Positions 29,877 to 38,885 of a DNA stretch of 64,000 nt are shown piece by piece. The DNA is taken from the NCBI RefSeq assembly GCF_000347635.1, contig NC_020514.1, positions 930,001-994,000 of the forward strand. Direction: 5' to 3'. The notes under the pieces are model-generated. The model worked only from the letters and a program-made list of their open reading frames with translations, did not search any database and was not told the origin of the DNA. Position numbers and translations under genes: made by a program. The DNA is from Paraglaciecola psychrophila 170. Lineage in GTDB: Bacteria; Pseudomonadota; Gammaproteobacteria; Enterobacterales; Alteromonadaceae. Each line of letters starts with the position of its first letter. Within the stretch, counting starts at the first letter, position 1.

Positions 29877-30398
29877 ATGGATAATAACGATTTCACATTA
29901 CACTGCGTGAAATGCGCTCAGCCCAGTCTTATCAAACAAGGCGAAAAGACATACGAGTGTGCCTTGTGTGGTTTTGTGTATTTTCACAATGTCGCCGCTG
30001 CAGTTTGCGCGATTATTGTGTGTAATCAACAAATGCTGCTGGTGGAAAGGGCGCAACAACCATCAAAGGGGAAACTGGACTTTCCTGGTGGTTTTGTGGA
30101 TTACAACGAATCAAATGAGCAGGCGTTAAAGCGAGAGCTATTGGAGGAGTTACAACTGCCCGTTAACAACATGCAGTACCTTTTTTCTTATCCTAATAGC
30201 TACCTTTATAAAGACGTACTTTACTCAACATTAGATAGTTTTTTTGAAATCACTTTAGACACTAAGCCTGACTTGATTGTGCAGCAAGAAGAAGTGAGTC
30301 GATACCTCTGGTTGGATGTGTCGAGTCTGACTACTCAGGAGCTTGCTTTTGCATCGGGACAACATGCGTTTACGGAGTTTATACGAAGAATTAATTAG
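29877..30398 (+). CDS. NUDIX hydrolase with N-terminal zinc ribbon
   Basis: 173 aa. Four cysteines, CVKCAQP and YECALCGF (residues about 10-35), form a zinc ribbon of NudC-like type. The Nudix box GGFVDYNESNEQALKRELLEEL at about 76-97 keeps the catalytic glutamates; the final glycine is replaced. Members hydrolyse nucleoside diphosphate derivatives, but the substrate cannot be read here. 27 bases after the metalloprotease, followed by a strong bidirectional terminator. Confidence 0.85.
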   Translation: MDNNDFTLHCVKCAQPSLIKQGEKTYECALCGFVYFHNVAAAVCAIIVCNQQMLLVERAQQPSKGKLDFPGGFVDYNESNEQALKRELLEELQLPVNNMQYLFSYPNSYLYKDVLYSTLDSFFEITLDTKPDLIVQQEEVSRYLWLDVSSLTTQELAFASGQHAFTEFIRRIN

Positions 30399-30418
30399 AA
30401 TGCACAGGCGCTATTTAC

Positions 30419-30461
30419 AAAAAAGGTGGGCATAAATTTAATTTTTATGCCCACCTTTTTT
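30419..30461. terminator. Strong bidirectional intrinsic terminator
   Basis: 18-bp perfect stem, 30419-30436 with 30444-30461, and a 7-base loop. The GGTGGGC core is flanked by A6/T6. It separates the convergent NUDIX gene and the 30481-31911 gene. Confidence 0.9.
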
Positions 30462-30480
30462 TATCTTAAACTGATTTGAT

Positions 30481-31911
30481 TTAACCGCGATGACCAAAAA
30501 ACTTATTTTTGATTATTTCTTCGGCTACACCGACAGGTAGATCTTTTTGCCAATCACCTTGGCCACTAGAAATTTGTTTAAGGATTTCTCGAGAATAAAT
30601 ATTAAACAATTTTGGGTCGCTGCATTCAATACCATGTAAGAAGCCGTTCTCTAGCAAATGACGGTACAAAAAACGTAAATGATCGGGCACTTTAACATCG
30701 GTAAATTCTGTAAGTTGGCCATCTTCATTCATTTCTGGATATATAAATATGCGCGTATTGTCTGGAAAAAGTTTACCGAAACCTTCTAATATTCCACCTT
30801 CTACACCTCGATAGAATTTTTCATCGAATATCTGTTTAACGTTGACCATGCCCATCACGATACCGATTTGTAATTGGGTAAATTGACGGAAGTAAGCTCT
30901 CAGAGAGAAATAACGAGTGTAATCCGAAACCATGACGTTATAACCCAATGAGTTGAGCAACTGTACTCTTGCCACAATGTCACTTTCTGGCACTTTAGCA
31001 TCATTACCGTGGGCATCGTTAAGAGATATCTCGGCTATGGCTATAGTGTTACTCGGGTTGACTCCGGGCAATTCTGAAAAGGAATTTTGTCCCTGCTCAA
31101 TCATATCAACATTTAAATTAGTGACTGGGCGGAATGAGCCTCGAATAGTGAGTATATTTTTTTTGTATAACATCTCAGCAGGGATACCGACACTGCCATC
31201 AGGCTTAAACATAACGGCACGGGTTTTCCAGCTACGAATAAGGTGGATATTTTTAATTCTATTGTCGGCATCTTCAAAGTAAGGGCCTTCAAAATTGATC
31301 GAGTCAATTTCAATGCGATTGGCTTTCATACCATCGGTAAGTGAATCAATAATTTGCTTAGGATTTTCAAAGTAATGATAGGCCCCGTAGATTAAGTTTA
31401 CACCTAATACGCCTAAAGCTTGTTGTTGTGCTTCAGCATTATCATCTAACATCCTTACATGCACGGTGATAGTTGAAGGTTTTGCACCCGGATACATTTG
31501 AACCCGTACACCACACCAAGCATGGCATTCATTTTTGCGATTGAAGCTTTTGGCTGCGACGGTAGCGGCATAACTAAAGTACCTAGACGACTTAGAACGA
31601 GTCTCACCCACTCTATCGACCACTAAGTCAAACTCTTGCTCCATCATAGCTTCAACACGGCCTTTACTCACATAACGCCTGTCTTCTTGGACGCCATAAA
31701 TAGCATCTGAAAACTTCATATCATAAGCAGACATGGTCTTGGCAATGGTGCCTGCCGCCGCACCCGCTAAAAAGAAATGCCTCGCTACTTCTTGCCCGGC
31801 ACCAATTTCTACTATAGTTCCGTACTTCTTCTCATCAAGGTTAAGACGCAGTGCTTTTTGAGTTGTGGTACGTGAACTAACACTGAGGCGAGAGTTGATA
31901 ATTTTATCCAT
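30481..31911 (-). CDS. Conserved protein of unknown function (476 aa)
   Basis: Cytosolic-looking protein, no signal peptide or membrane helix. The start at 31911 has a textbook ribosome binding site (GGAG, 5 bases before ATG); the 27 extra in-frame residues upstream are rejected. Conserved-looking blocks are EKKYGTIVEIGAGQEVARHF (glycine-rich, nucleotide-binding-like), AGAAAGTIAKTMSAYDM, CHAWCGVRVQ, IFIYPEMNEDG and VPDHLRFLYRHLLENG. I recognise it as a conserved bacterial family but cannot give it a function. Single gene, convergent with the NUDIX gene. Confidence 0.7.
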   Translation of the reverse strand: MDKIINSRLSVSSRTTTQKALRLNLDEKKYGTIVEIGAGQEVARHFFLAGAAAGTIAKTMSAYDMKFSDAIYGVQEDRRYVSKGRVEAMMEQEFDLVVDRVGETRSKSSRYFSYAATVAAKSFNRKNECHAWCGVRVQMYPGAKPSTITVHVRMLDDNAEAQQQALGVLGVNLIYGAYHYFENPKQIIDSLTDGMKANRIEIDSINFEGPYFEDADNRIKNIHLIRSWKTRAVMFKPDGSVGIPAEMLYKKNILTIRGSFRPVTNLNVDMIEQGQNSFSELPGVNPSNTIAIAEISLNDAHGNDAKVPESDIVARVQLLNSLGYNVMVSDYTRYFSLRAYFRQFTQLQIGIVMGMVNVKQIFDEKFYRGVEGGILEGFGKLFPDNTRIFIYPEMNEDGQLTEFTDVKVPDHLRFLYRHLLENGFLHGIECSDPKLFNIYSREILKQISSGQGDWQKDLPVGVAEEIIKNKFFGHRG

Positions 31912-32078
31912 GATTTCTCCAAAAGAAGGGGCAAATAAACGAGCAATTGTATTGTAGCCTTTTTTCGTCAGAGCAATAAATCTAATTTTCATTCAAGGCT
32001 AAGACTAATCTATTGAATAATATGACGAAAATGTTACTAAAAAGTTAATGTTCAAGAGTAAACACTCAATCAAGGACA

Positions 32079-32112
32079 AAAGCCAAAGCCAAAGCCAAAG
32101 CCAAAGCCAAAA
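32079..32112. repeat. Hexanucleotide tandem repeat (AAAGCC, 5 copies)
   Basis: Five exact copies at 32079-32108 plus a partial copy, in the gap upstream of the 476-aa gene. Simple-sequence repeats like this change length easily. Confidence 0.9.
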
Positions 32113-32368
32113 TATACTGAATCACCAAGGAAACCGGACGCTCGGCGAAAAGAACAGGTAAAAGTAGAGTGAGGCTTCGCTAAAAAGATGTAGAGGCTAA
32201 TAGTACGTTCAGGGATTAAGTGAAAACCGAAACCATAGGTCGGGCTGACATTATTGATGAATAATCAATTCACTGTCTTGATGCACGGTATCTGCTGAAC
32301 TTAGGCTGTAACAAATTTTGTGTAACTGCTTATCATAAATTACTTTTTTGAAAGTTAAGGATAGGCAG

Positions 32369-32516
32369 ATGCAAATGAACACAAAAGAACTTGAAGCTTT
32401 CACTAAAGAAGCGGCCAAAGGCATTAAAGCCTCGCAAGACCAAAATGATTTCAGTTGAATGCTGAAGAAAATAAGCGTTACAGCCTCATTAAACGCTGAG
32501 ATGGATGTGCATTAAG
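32369..32516 (+). pseudogene. IS256-family transposase, N-terminal remnant
   Basis: The frame reads MNTKELEAFTKEAAKGIK, QDQNDFS, stop, MLKKISVTASLNAEMDVH, stop. This is the usual N-terminus of IS256 (Mutator-type) transposases, and the stop replaces the arginine codon CGA by TGA. Nothing of the DDE domain follows. Confidence 0.65.
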
Positions 32517-32818
32517 CCAATGACCATGGCTCTTTTCTAGTCCTATTCCAGCAGTGAGCAGATTCATTTTTGACTTTAGGATATCTAATATTCCTACGCC
32601 ATCTTCCAATATCTAAAAACAGATAAGAAACATTGGCCAAATATATGCGCCAACTTATCTTTGTTAATTAATATAAGGCAAAGTTGTTTATTGCTAATAA
32701 AAATTAAAGCAGTATTATGATTTTTTGTTTTCAATACTTATTATAAATATCTCTGTGTACAGAGATTGGACTTGGCACGTTCATTATTGTTTTTAGTGTA
32801 ACGTATTTGGAATGAACT
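32517..32818. other. AT-rich gap upstream of the VanZ-like gene
   Basis: About 300 bases. No gene, repeat or clear terminator seen. A promoter for the 32819 gene is expected here but none was clear enough to call. Confidence 0.5.
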
Positions 32819-33244
32819 ATGAGAAAAAGTTACCTTCAGATTTTATTAGACATTGTTTTTATTATAGTATTTTGTGGTTTAGTTTTTCTTTCCCTTTCTC
32901 GCTCGTTTGGTGTATCTGAATTTGCAAGATACTTTGAGTTGTTATTCGGATCTGATAAAGCCTTGCATTTTTTTGCCGGCACTGTGATTACTTTCACTAT
33001 TTTTCGTGCTTTAAGCCGCTTGTTAGCAGCAAAATATATTAATACTCTTTTTTTTAGTCTGGCACTTTCTACTCTTATATTAACTATTGATGAGTTTAGT
33101 CAGATAGCTAACGCATACCGAAATTTCGATATTTATGATCTTATTGCGGGCTTGTCAGGCTTAACTCTGGCAGCAATACTATTAATCATTATTTACAAAT
33201 TTTTTATCCTCAAAGTAAGTTCAACGCCGAAAATATCCATTTAA
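32819..33244 (+). CDS. VanZ-like membrane protein
   Basis: 141 aa with four hydrophobic helices (about 8-27, 47-65, 76-93, 105-130). The motif DKALHFFAGTVITF (residues about 45-58) and LTIDEFSQIANAYRNFDIYD (about 90-112) fit the VanZ-like family seen in polysaccharide loci. Biochemical role unknown. It lies at the edge of the exopolysaccharide region. Confidence 0.75.
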   Translation: MRKSYLQILLDIVFIIVFCGLVFLSLSRSFGVSEFARYFELLFGSDKALHFFAGTVITFTIFRALSRLLAAKYINTLFFSLALSTLILTIDEFSQIANAYRNFDIYDLIAGLSGLTLAAILLIIIYKFFILKVSSTPKISI

Positions 33245-33376
33245 GGTAGATTAACTGATAGCTACAAATCCTCCGCGAATTTTAGATAAAATATCGAGAA
33301 TAAATGGCAGAACAGGTTTGCCACCAAGGAAATGGAGGAATAGATAATCAAATACGAAATTGGAGATACGAGCAGA

Positions 33377-33826
33377 GTGTTTTTAGAGAAAGAGCTATTT
33401 TCTAAAGTGATTGAAAGTACCCCGCTAGTTTCAATTGATCTGGTGGTTAAAAATAATCTGGGACAAACACTATTAGGCCAACGCTTAAACAAACCAGCAA
33501 AAGGCTTTTGGTTCGTTCCAGGAGGACGAATATTAAAAAACGAATCTCTGGCGACGGCTTTTAAGCGTTTAACGCTGGAGGAGTTGGGTGAGGAATTTAA
33601 TATTGTGCAAGGCAGGCTACTAGGACCTTACGACCATTTTTATGACGACAATGTATTTGGTGATGATTTTAGTACTCACTACGTGGCCATAGCTTACGTT
33701 TTGCTCATAGACCATGAGCTAAATCATTTGCCAGTAGACATTCAGCATGGCACTTACCAATGGTTTGATATTGCCTCACTTTCAAACAATGATGAAGTGC
33801 ATATCAATACCCAGAATTATTATTAA
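33377..33826 (+). CDS. gmm: GDP-mannose mannosyl hydrolase (Gmm/NudD)
   Basis: 149 aa with a GTG start, full length against E. coli Gmm. Hydrolyses GDP-mannose or GDP-glucose to GDP and free sugar. Visible features are STPLVSIDLVVKNNLGQTLL, GFWFVPGGRI and the atypical Nudix box of this family (ESLATAFKRLTLEELG, lacking the usual RExxEE). HFYDDNVFGDDFSTHYVAIA is also diagnostic. Part of the GDP-sugar gene set with manC, manB, gmd and fcl. Confidence 0.9.
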   Translation: MFLEKELFSKVIESTPLVSIDLVVKNNLGQTLLGQRLNKPAKGFWFVPGGRILKNESLATAFKRLTLEELGEEFNIVQGRLLGPYDHFYDDNVFGDDFSTHYVAIAYVLLIDHELNHLPVDIQHGTYQWFDIASLSNNDEVHINTQNYY

Positions 33827-33899
33827 TGCTAGTCGCTAGCTTAGCTGTTTCCATGTGCCTATTATTTCCTTAAGGTTAATTGTTATTAGCCTTTGCAAA

Positions 33900-34523
33900 A
33901 AAGGGTGGTCCATGAACGGGGCAGATCAAAATTAACCAAGTTTATCCGCAAAGCGTAGCCGACTGGTTCACCTTGCTTCACTTCTTTTCCCCACCTTTTT
34001 CCTGTCATAGTTTCAACTTCTTTGACACCTCGTTTAGTTCCAGAGACCAAAATTTTATTAGCTGCTTGACGAATATCAATCAGTAACCTGTCGTCGACTT
34101 GATTTCTAAATAACTCACGGTAGGCTAAATTTCGCTCTTCGCTCGTTTTCCTAGTTTTTGGTTCAGTGCCATACGTGCTTAAAAATTTGCATGTCTGGCA
34201 ATGCCCATCAGATTGATAACTGGACCAACTTTAGTGAGTTGGGTCATCAACTATCCGTGCCCTCATCGGATTTAGGTTAATATAGTTGTGAATTTGCAGC
34301 AAGTAGGTTTTTTCTTGAACTAAGTGTGACCTGAATGCCCTTCCCACAACGTGCCCGTTCGCTTGTAGCTGCGGTTAAAATACTGAACATAACGCAGACC
34401 CAGTACCTGCATCATCTGTGATCTGGAAGATTGTCTGCCTGGCGTAGGAGAAATGCGAATGTGGTTGGTCATCAATACCCAAGCATAAATAGCAACGTTG
34501 AATAAGGTGTTCCAGTTCGCCAA
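33900..34523 (-). pseudogene. REP-associated (Y1, IS200-like) transposase RAYT, decayed
   Basis: Reading the minus strand from 34523: YAWVLMTNHIRISPTP (HUH-like motif region, the second His changed to Arg), MMQVLGLRYVQYFNRSYKRT, GTLWEGHSG. A frame change follows with LLQIHNYINLNPMRARIVDD, then a stop and the C-terminal part EERNLAYRELFRNQVDD, LLIDIRQAANKILV. The N-terminal start is missing and at least two breaks occur. These are the landmarks of RAYT transposases, which elsewhere mobilise short palindromic repeats. Confidence 0.8.
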
Positions 34524-34737
34524 CTACTTAAACTTTATGCTTTCTTGGCATAAAAATGAATCGTTTAAGAAAATTCGACTAAGTGTATCCTTGAATTTGG
34601 AACAACCCCTCTGTTATGCACTTTTATACAGGGTATTTGCTATATATGCACATTGTTGACTGAATCTCCGGCGTTGCTCTAATACCATTCCGACATTAAT
34701 TTGTTGTGACGTTAATATAAGTATTAAAGGATGTAAT

Positions 34738-36163
34738 ATGAAAGCTGTTGTATTAGCTGGTGGAAGCGGTAGTAGATTGTGGCGTAAATCAAGGACTGCA
34801 TTGTCTAAACAGTTTTTGCGCTTAACCTCTGACCTAATTATGTTGTAATACACTAATGCGCGTTTGGAAGGAGCCGACATTGATTCGCCCATCATTATGT
34901 GCAATGACGCCCATCGTTTTTAGTTGCGAGCAACTTCGTCAGGAAGATATTCAGCATGGTGGCATACTGCTCGAACCCATGGGCAGGAATACCGCACCGG
35001 CCATCGCCCTGGCGGCACTGCATGCCTCATTAAATGGCGAAGATCCGTTCCTGTTAGTTCTGGCATCCGATCATCTCATTGGTGACAAAATAGCTTTTCA
35101 TCAGGCCATCGGTGAAGTAGAAATTCTGGCGAAGTAATGCAAGTTGGTAACTTTCATTATCGTACCAGACATTTCGCATACCGGTTATGGCTAGAATCGC
35201 AGGGGCGAAGCCCTTGCTGCCGATAGCACGGGTTATGCCGTGGCTAAATTTAGGGGAAGATCAAAACCTGATCTTGCTACTGCCCAGAATTATTTAGACT
35301 CCACAGAGTATTATTGAAATAGCGGAATGTTTATGTTCAAGGTCAGTCGGTATCTGCAGGAGCTGGAAAATTACGCGCCGCAAATGCTGGCTATATGCAA
35401 AGAAGCCATCGCCACTAAAACGCCTGATTTTGAATTTGTGCGGGTAGATGCTGAGATATTTGCCACTTGTCCCGATGAATCCATTGATTAAGCTGTAATG
35501 GAAAAGACTGATGCAACTGCTGTGGTGCCGCCCGATGCAGGTTGGAGTGATGTAGGCAGTTGGTCGCCATTATGGGGAACCGCCAAGGAGAAAGAAGCCA
35601 TCAATAATGTGATTATTGGTGATGCAATTCTTGTCGGGGTCAAAAACTGCGACATTAATGCTGAGCAACGACTCATTGCTGTGGTGGGTCTGTATGATGT
35701 CGTTGTGGAAGAAACCAAAGATGAGGTGTTAGTGGCTCACAAGGACAAAGTACAAGATATTAAGAATATTGTGAATAAACTAAAAGCCAATCACCGTCAG
35801 GAATTTGTGTTTCATCGTGAAGTATTCCGCCCTTGGGGCAGCTATGACTCAATCGATAATGGTGAACGTTTTCAAATCAAACGTATTACGGTTAAACCCG
35901 GTGAAAAATTATCAGTACAGATGCATCATCATCGGGCTGAACATTGGATAGTGGTAGCAGGAACAGCCAAAGTGACCAACGGTGAGGATACCCTTTTGTT
36001 ATCCGAAAACCAGTCAACCTATATTCCCATTGGAGTGGTGCATTCTCTGGAGAATCCGATGAAAATTACGCTGGAATTAATAGAAGTGCAGTCGGGCACC
36101 TATCTTGGGGAAGACGATATTGTGCGTTTTTCTGATCGCTACGGCCGCGTTGAAGTTAAGTAA
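34738..36163 (+). pseudogene. manC: Mannose-1-phosphate guanylyltransferase / mannose-6-phosphate isomerase, broken
   Basis: The start reads KAVVLAGGSGSRLWRKSRTA, the nucleotidyltransferase signature with the P-L replaced by R-K. A stop TAA follows at codon 37, then several frame changes across 34850-35500 (EGADIDSPIIMCNDAHRF, GRNTAPAIALAALHA, FWNSGMF-like). The last 221 codons (35498-36163) are open and contain the cupin isomerase domain ([20 protein letters not shown]). A normal gene of about 470 codons has been lost to many mutations. Confidence 0.85.
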
Positions 36164-36389
36164 CCTGCACTAGGGATAAGTCGTGCCTCATAACATCGGT
36201 CTTTCTGCACTTATCTTTGTCGAGCTTACTAGTAATAGCCAGCTATTACGAACGTAAACCAGCCTCGATAAACACAAATATTTCGGTTCAGATAATTTAG
36301 CTAACAGTGTGAATCTACGTATAAAAATATACTTGGACGACATGCATTTTCATTAGAACAGCATAAGTAATTTATGGTTTGGAAGTAGT

Positions 36390-37356
36390 ATGACGATCAC
36401 CTGTTTCAAGGCCTATGATATTCGCGGGAAATTAGTTGAGCAGCTTGTGGGGGCGTGGCTTATCGAATTGGCCGCGCTTTTGCCGAATATTTGCATGTTA
36501 AAACGGCCGTCGTAGTGGCGATGTAAGACTTACGTCCAGGCCTTTGAAATTAGCTCTGGCGGCTGGCCTAATTGATGGCGGAGCACGAGTGAGTGACCAG
36601 GGAATGACCGGCACCGAAGAGATTTATTTCGTTACCAAGTATCTCGGGATGGATGGGGGGATTGAAATCACCGCCAGTCATAACCCTATCGATTACAATG
36701 GTATGAAGCTGGTTAAAAAAGACTCCAAACCGGTAAGCGGCGACACCAGACTTTTTGCTATTCGGGATCTTGCACAAATCTACAGTGATCAAGAGGTAAC
36801 TAAGGGCTGGCCGCTTATTATTCAGCCACCCTTACTACAGAACAAGTTTCTTGCCGGTGGCTGTTCAGTTGATACTAAAGACGCCATTGAGGCTGCGTTG
36901 ATATCGAATAATATGTCCATTGAATTTATCAAGGTCCATCATCAGCCAGTTGGGACTTTACCTCATGACATTCCAAATCCTTTATTGCCAGAGAACAGGG
37001 CAAACACTGCCAAGGCCGTTATCGCACATCAAGCAAGCATAGACATAGCCTGGGATGGGGATTTTGACCGCTATTTTTTTGATGAAAAAGGTGAGTTCGT
37101 CGAAGGTTATTACATCGTTGGTTTACTGACAGAAACCTTTTTGGACAAAGATCCAGGTGCGAAAATTATTTTTGAGCCGCGGGTTTATTGGAATACCCAA
37201 GACATCTTTGAGACAGCGAGAGGCGTGCCAATTAAAAATAAAGCCGGACACGAATTTATCAAAGAACGAATGCGTGCCGATGATGCAGTCTACGGTGGTG
37301 AAATAGTGCAAAGTGATGATTATGGCCTATCAAGTAGCATGTCCCAATTAACATAA
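36390..37356 (+). pseudogene. manB: Phosphomannomutase, broken and truncated
   Basis: The beginning, CFKAYDIRGKL, is recognisable, then frames and stops interrupt (VAYRIGRAFAEYLHVKTAVV, stop). From 36544 the frame is open with GMTGTEEIYF, the phosphoserine loop TASHNPIDYNGMKLV and the metal loop DGDFDRYFFDE. It ends at YGGEIVQSDD instead of the family's YGGEMSAHHYF, so the C-terminal phosphate-binding domain is missing. Mannose-6-P to mannose-1-P conversion cannot come from this gene. Confidence 0.85.
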
Positions 37357-37428
37357 AATAAATTTGCTTTCATGAATAAAATTTCTTTACTGTATCGTCT
37401 TTGGGATTATATAATATGATAAATTGCT

Positions 37429-38730
37429 GTGGAATCCTATGGCTCAGTCACTTATAGCGAACACTTTTTGATTTCTTTTTTAGCCACGGTGGGCTTTGCG
37501 TTAGCTGGAGAGTCCTTCAATTTATATCGTCCATGGCGTGCTGGCTTTTTTAAACAGTTGGTATTTTACACCATATTGTCATGGGCGGTCGCTTTAATAC
37601 TGGTGTTAGGTTCCTTATTTTTTACCAAATTAAGCGTTAGTTTTTCTAGAGTAACCTTTGGGCTGTTGTTTTCACTTGCCATCTTGAGTCTACTTGGCTG
37701 GAGTTTGTGTTTTGCGCTTTTTTTATTCCACATTAGGAGCAAAGGCTTTAACACTCGTAATGTGGCTATTATTGGATTAACCAAAGGAGCTGTGCGACTG
37801 GCAGAACAAATTCAGGGTCGCCCCGAAACCGGTTTTCGCTTGTTAGCGATTTACGATGACCGCGCACCAGAGCGGCTAGATCCTCAATATCATTCCTTGC
37901 TGCAAGGCGCGGTTGCTGAGGGTGTGACCCAGGCAAAACAGAAAAAATTCAATATTGTACATATTGCCATGCCACTCACTGATGAAGCAAGTGTCAAAGA
38001 AATACTCTATCAACTAGGTGACACTACCGATAATGTGCAATTAATACCTGATTTTTTCACCTATTGTTTAATGAATGCCACTATGGCCCATGTAGGTCAA
38101 GTACAAACCATCAGCATCTACAATAATCCCATGAAAGGCGGCAGCGCCGCCCTTAAGCGAGTCGAAGACATCATTTTAGCGATGGGAATATTAACCTTTA
38201 TTGCCCTACCCATGCTGGTCATTGCCTTAGGCATAAAATTGACATCTAAAGGCCCAGTAATGTTTAAACAACACCGCTATGGCTTAGACGGTAACGAAAT
38301 CAAGAAATTGAAATTTTGTTCCATGACCGTGGATGAAAATGGCGCAACCGTCACCCAAGCGATTAAGAACGATGCCAGAATTACCCCCCTTGGTGCGTTT
38401 TTACGAATCACCTCATTAGACGAACTGCCGCAATTATTAAATGTGCTCGTGGGCAGTATGTCGGTTGTGGGACCTCGACCTCATGCGGTGTCAAACAACG
38501 AGGAATACCGCAAACGAGTGGACTATTACATGTTGCGTCACAAGGTCAAACCGGTTATCACCGGCTGGGCCCAAATCAATGGCTGGCGCGGTGAAACTGA
38601 CACCATAGAAAAAATGCAAATGCGCATCAAATTCGACTTGGAATACATACGCCACTGGTCACTGTGGATGGATTTTAAAATTGTGTTGTTTACCTTCACT
38701 AAAGGTTTTGTTGGTAAAAATGTGTATTAA
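37429..38730 (+). CDS. wcaJ: Undecaprenyl-phosphate sugar phosphotransferase (WcaJ-like), N-terminus damaged
   Basis: Initiating transferase of exopolysaccharide synthesis: moves hexose-1-P to undecaprenyl phosphate at the inner membrane. 433 aa here: TM helices, a CoA-binding-like middle domain (NVAIIGLTKGAVRLAEQI), then the bacterial sugar-transferase domain with SKGPVMFKQHRYGLDG and SMSVVGPRPHAV. A same-frame start at 37372 (NKISLLYRLWDYII) matches the family N-terminus but is cut off by tandem stops TGA-TAA at 37417-37422. The GTG at 37429 has no evident ribosome binding site, so expression is doubtful. Confidence 0.8.
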   Translation: MESYGSVTYSEHFLISFLATVGFALAGESFNLYRPWRAGFFKQLVFYTILSWAVALILVLGSLFFTKLSVSFSRVTFGLLFSLAILSLLGWSLCFALFLFHIRSKGFNTRNVAIIGLTKGAVRLAEQIQGRPETGFRLLAIYDDRAPERLDPQYHSLLQGAVAEGVTQAKQKKFNIVHIAMPLTDEASVKEILYQLGDTTDNVQLIPDFFTYCLMNATMAHVGQVQTISIYNNPMKGGSAALKRVEDIILAMGILTFIALPMLVIALGIKLTSKGPVMFKQHRYGLDGNEIKKLKFCSMTVDENGATVTQAIKNDARITPLGAFLRITSLDELPQLLNVLVGSMSVVGPRPHAVSNNEEYRKRVDYYMLRHKVKPVITGWAQINGWRGETDTIEKMQMRIKFDLEYIRHWSLWMDFKIVLFTFTKGFVGKNVY

Positions 38731-38885
38731 ATAATGTCACAAAAAATTATAAAACATCACCCAAATGAGTAAGACTGGTAACATTGTGTTCTGTCAAAAC
38801 TTGAGATTGAAGGTGAGCAAAAAACAAAAAAGTCACTGGTTCAATTATATTGCCCCATTGATTATTAAATTTTCAAAGGATTAAA

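Noticed and set aside
36229..36246. 8-bp stem hairpin with a 2-base loop as terminator for manC
   Set aside because: The loop is too short to form well and no T run follows.
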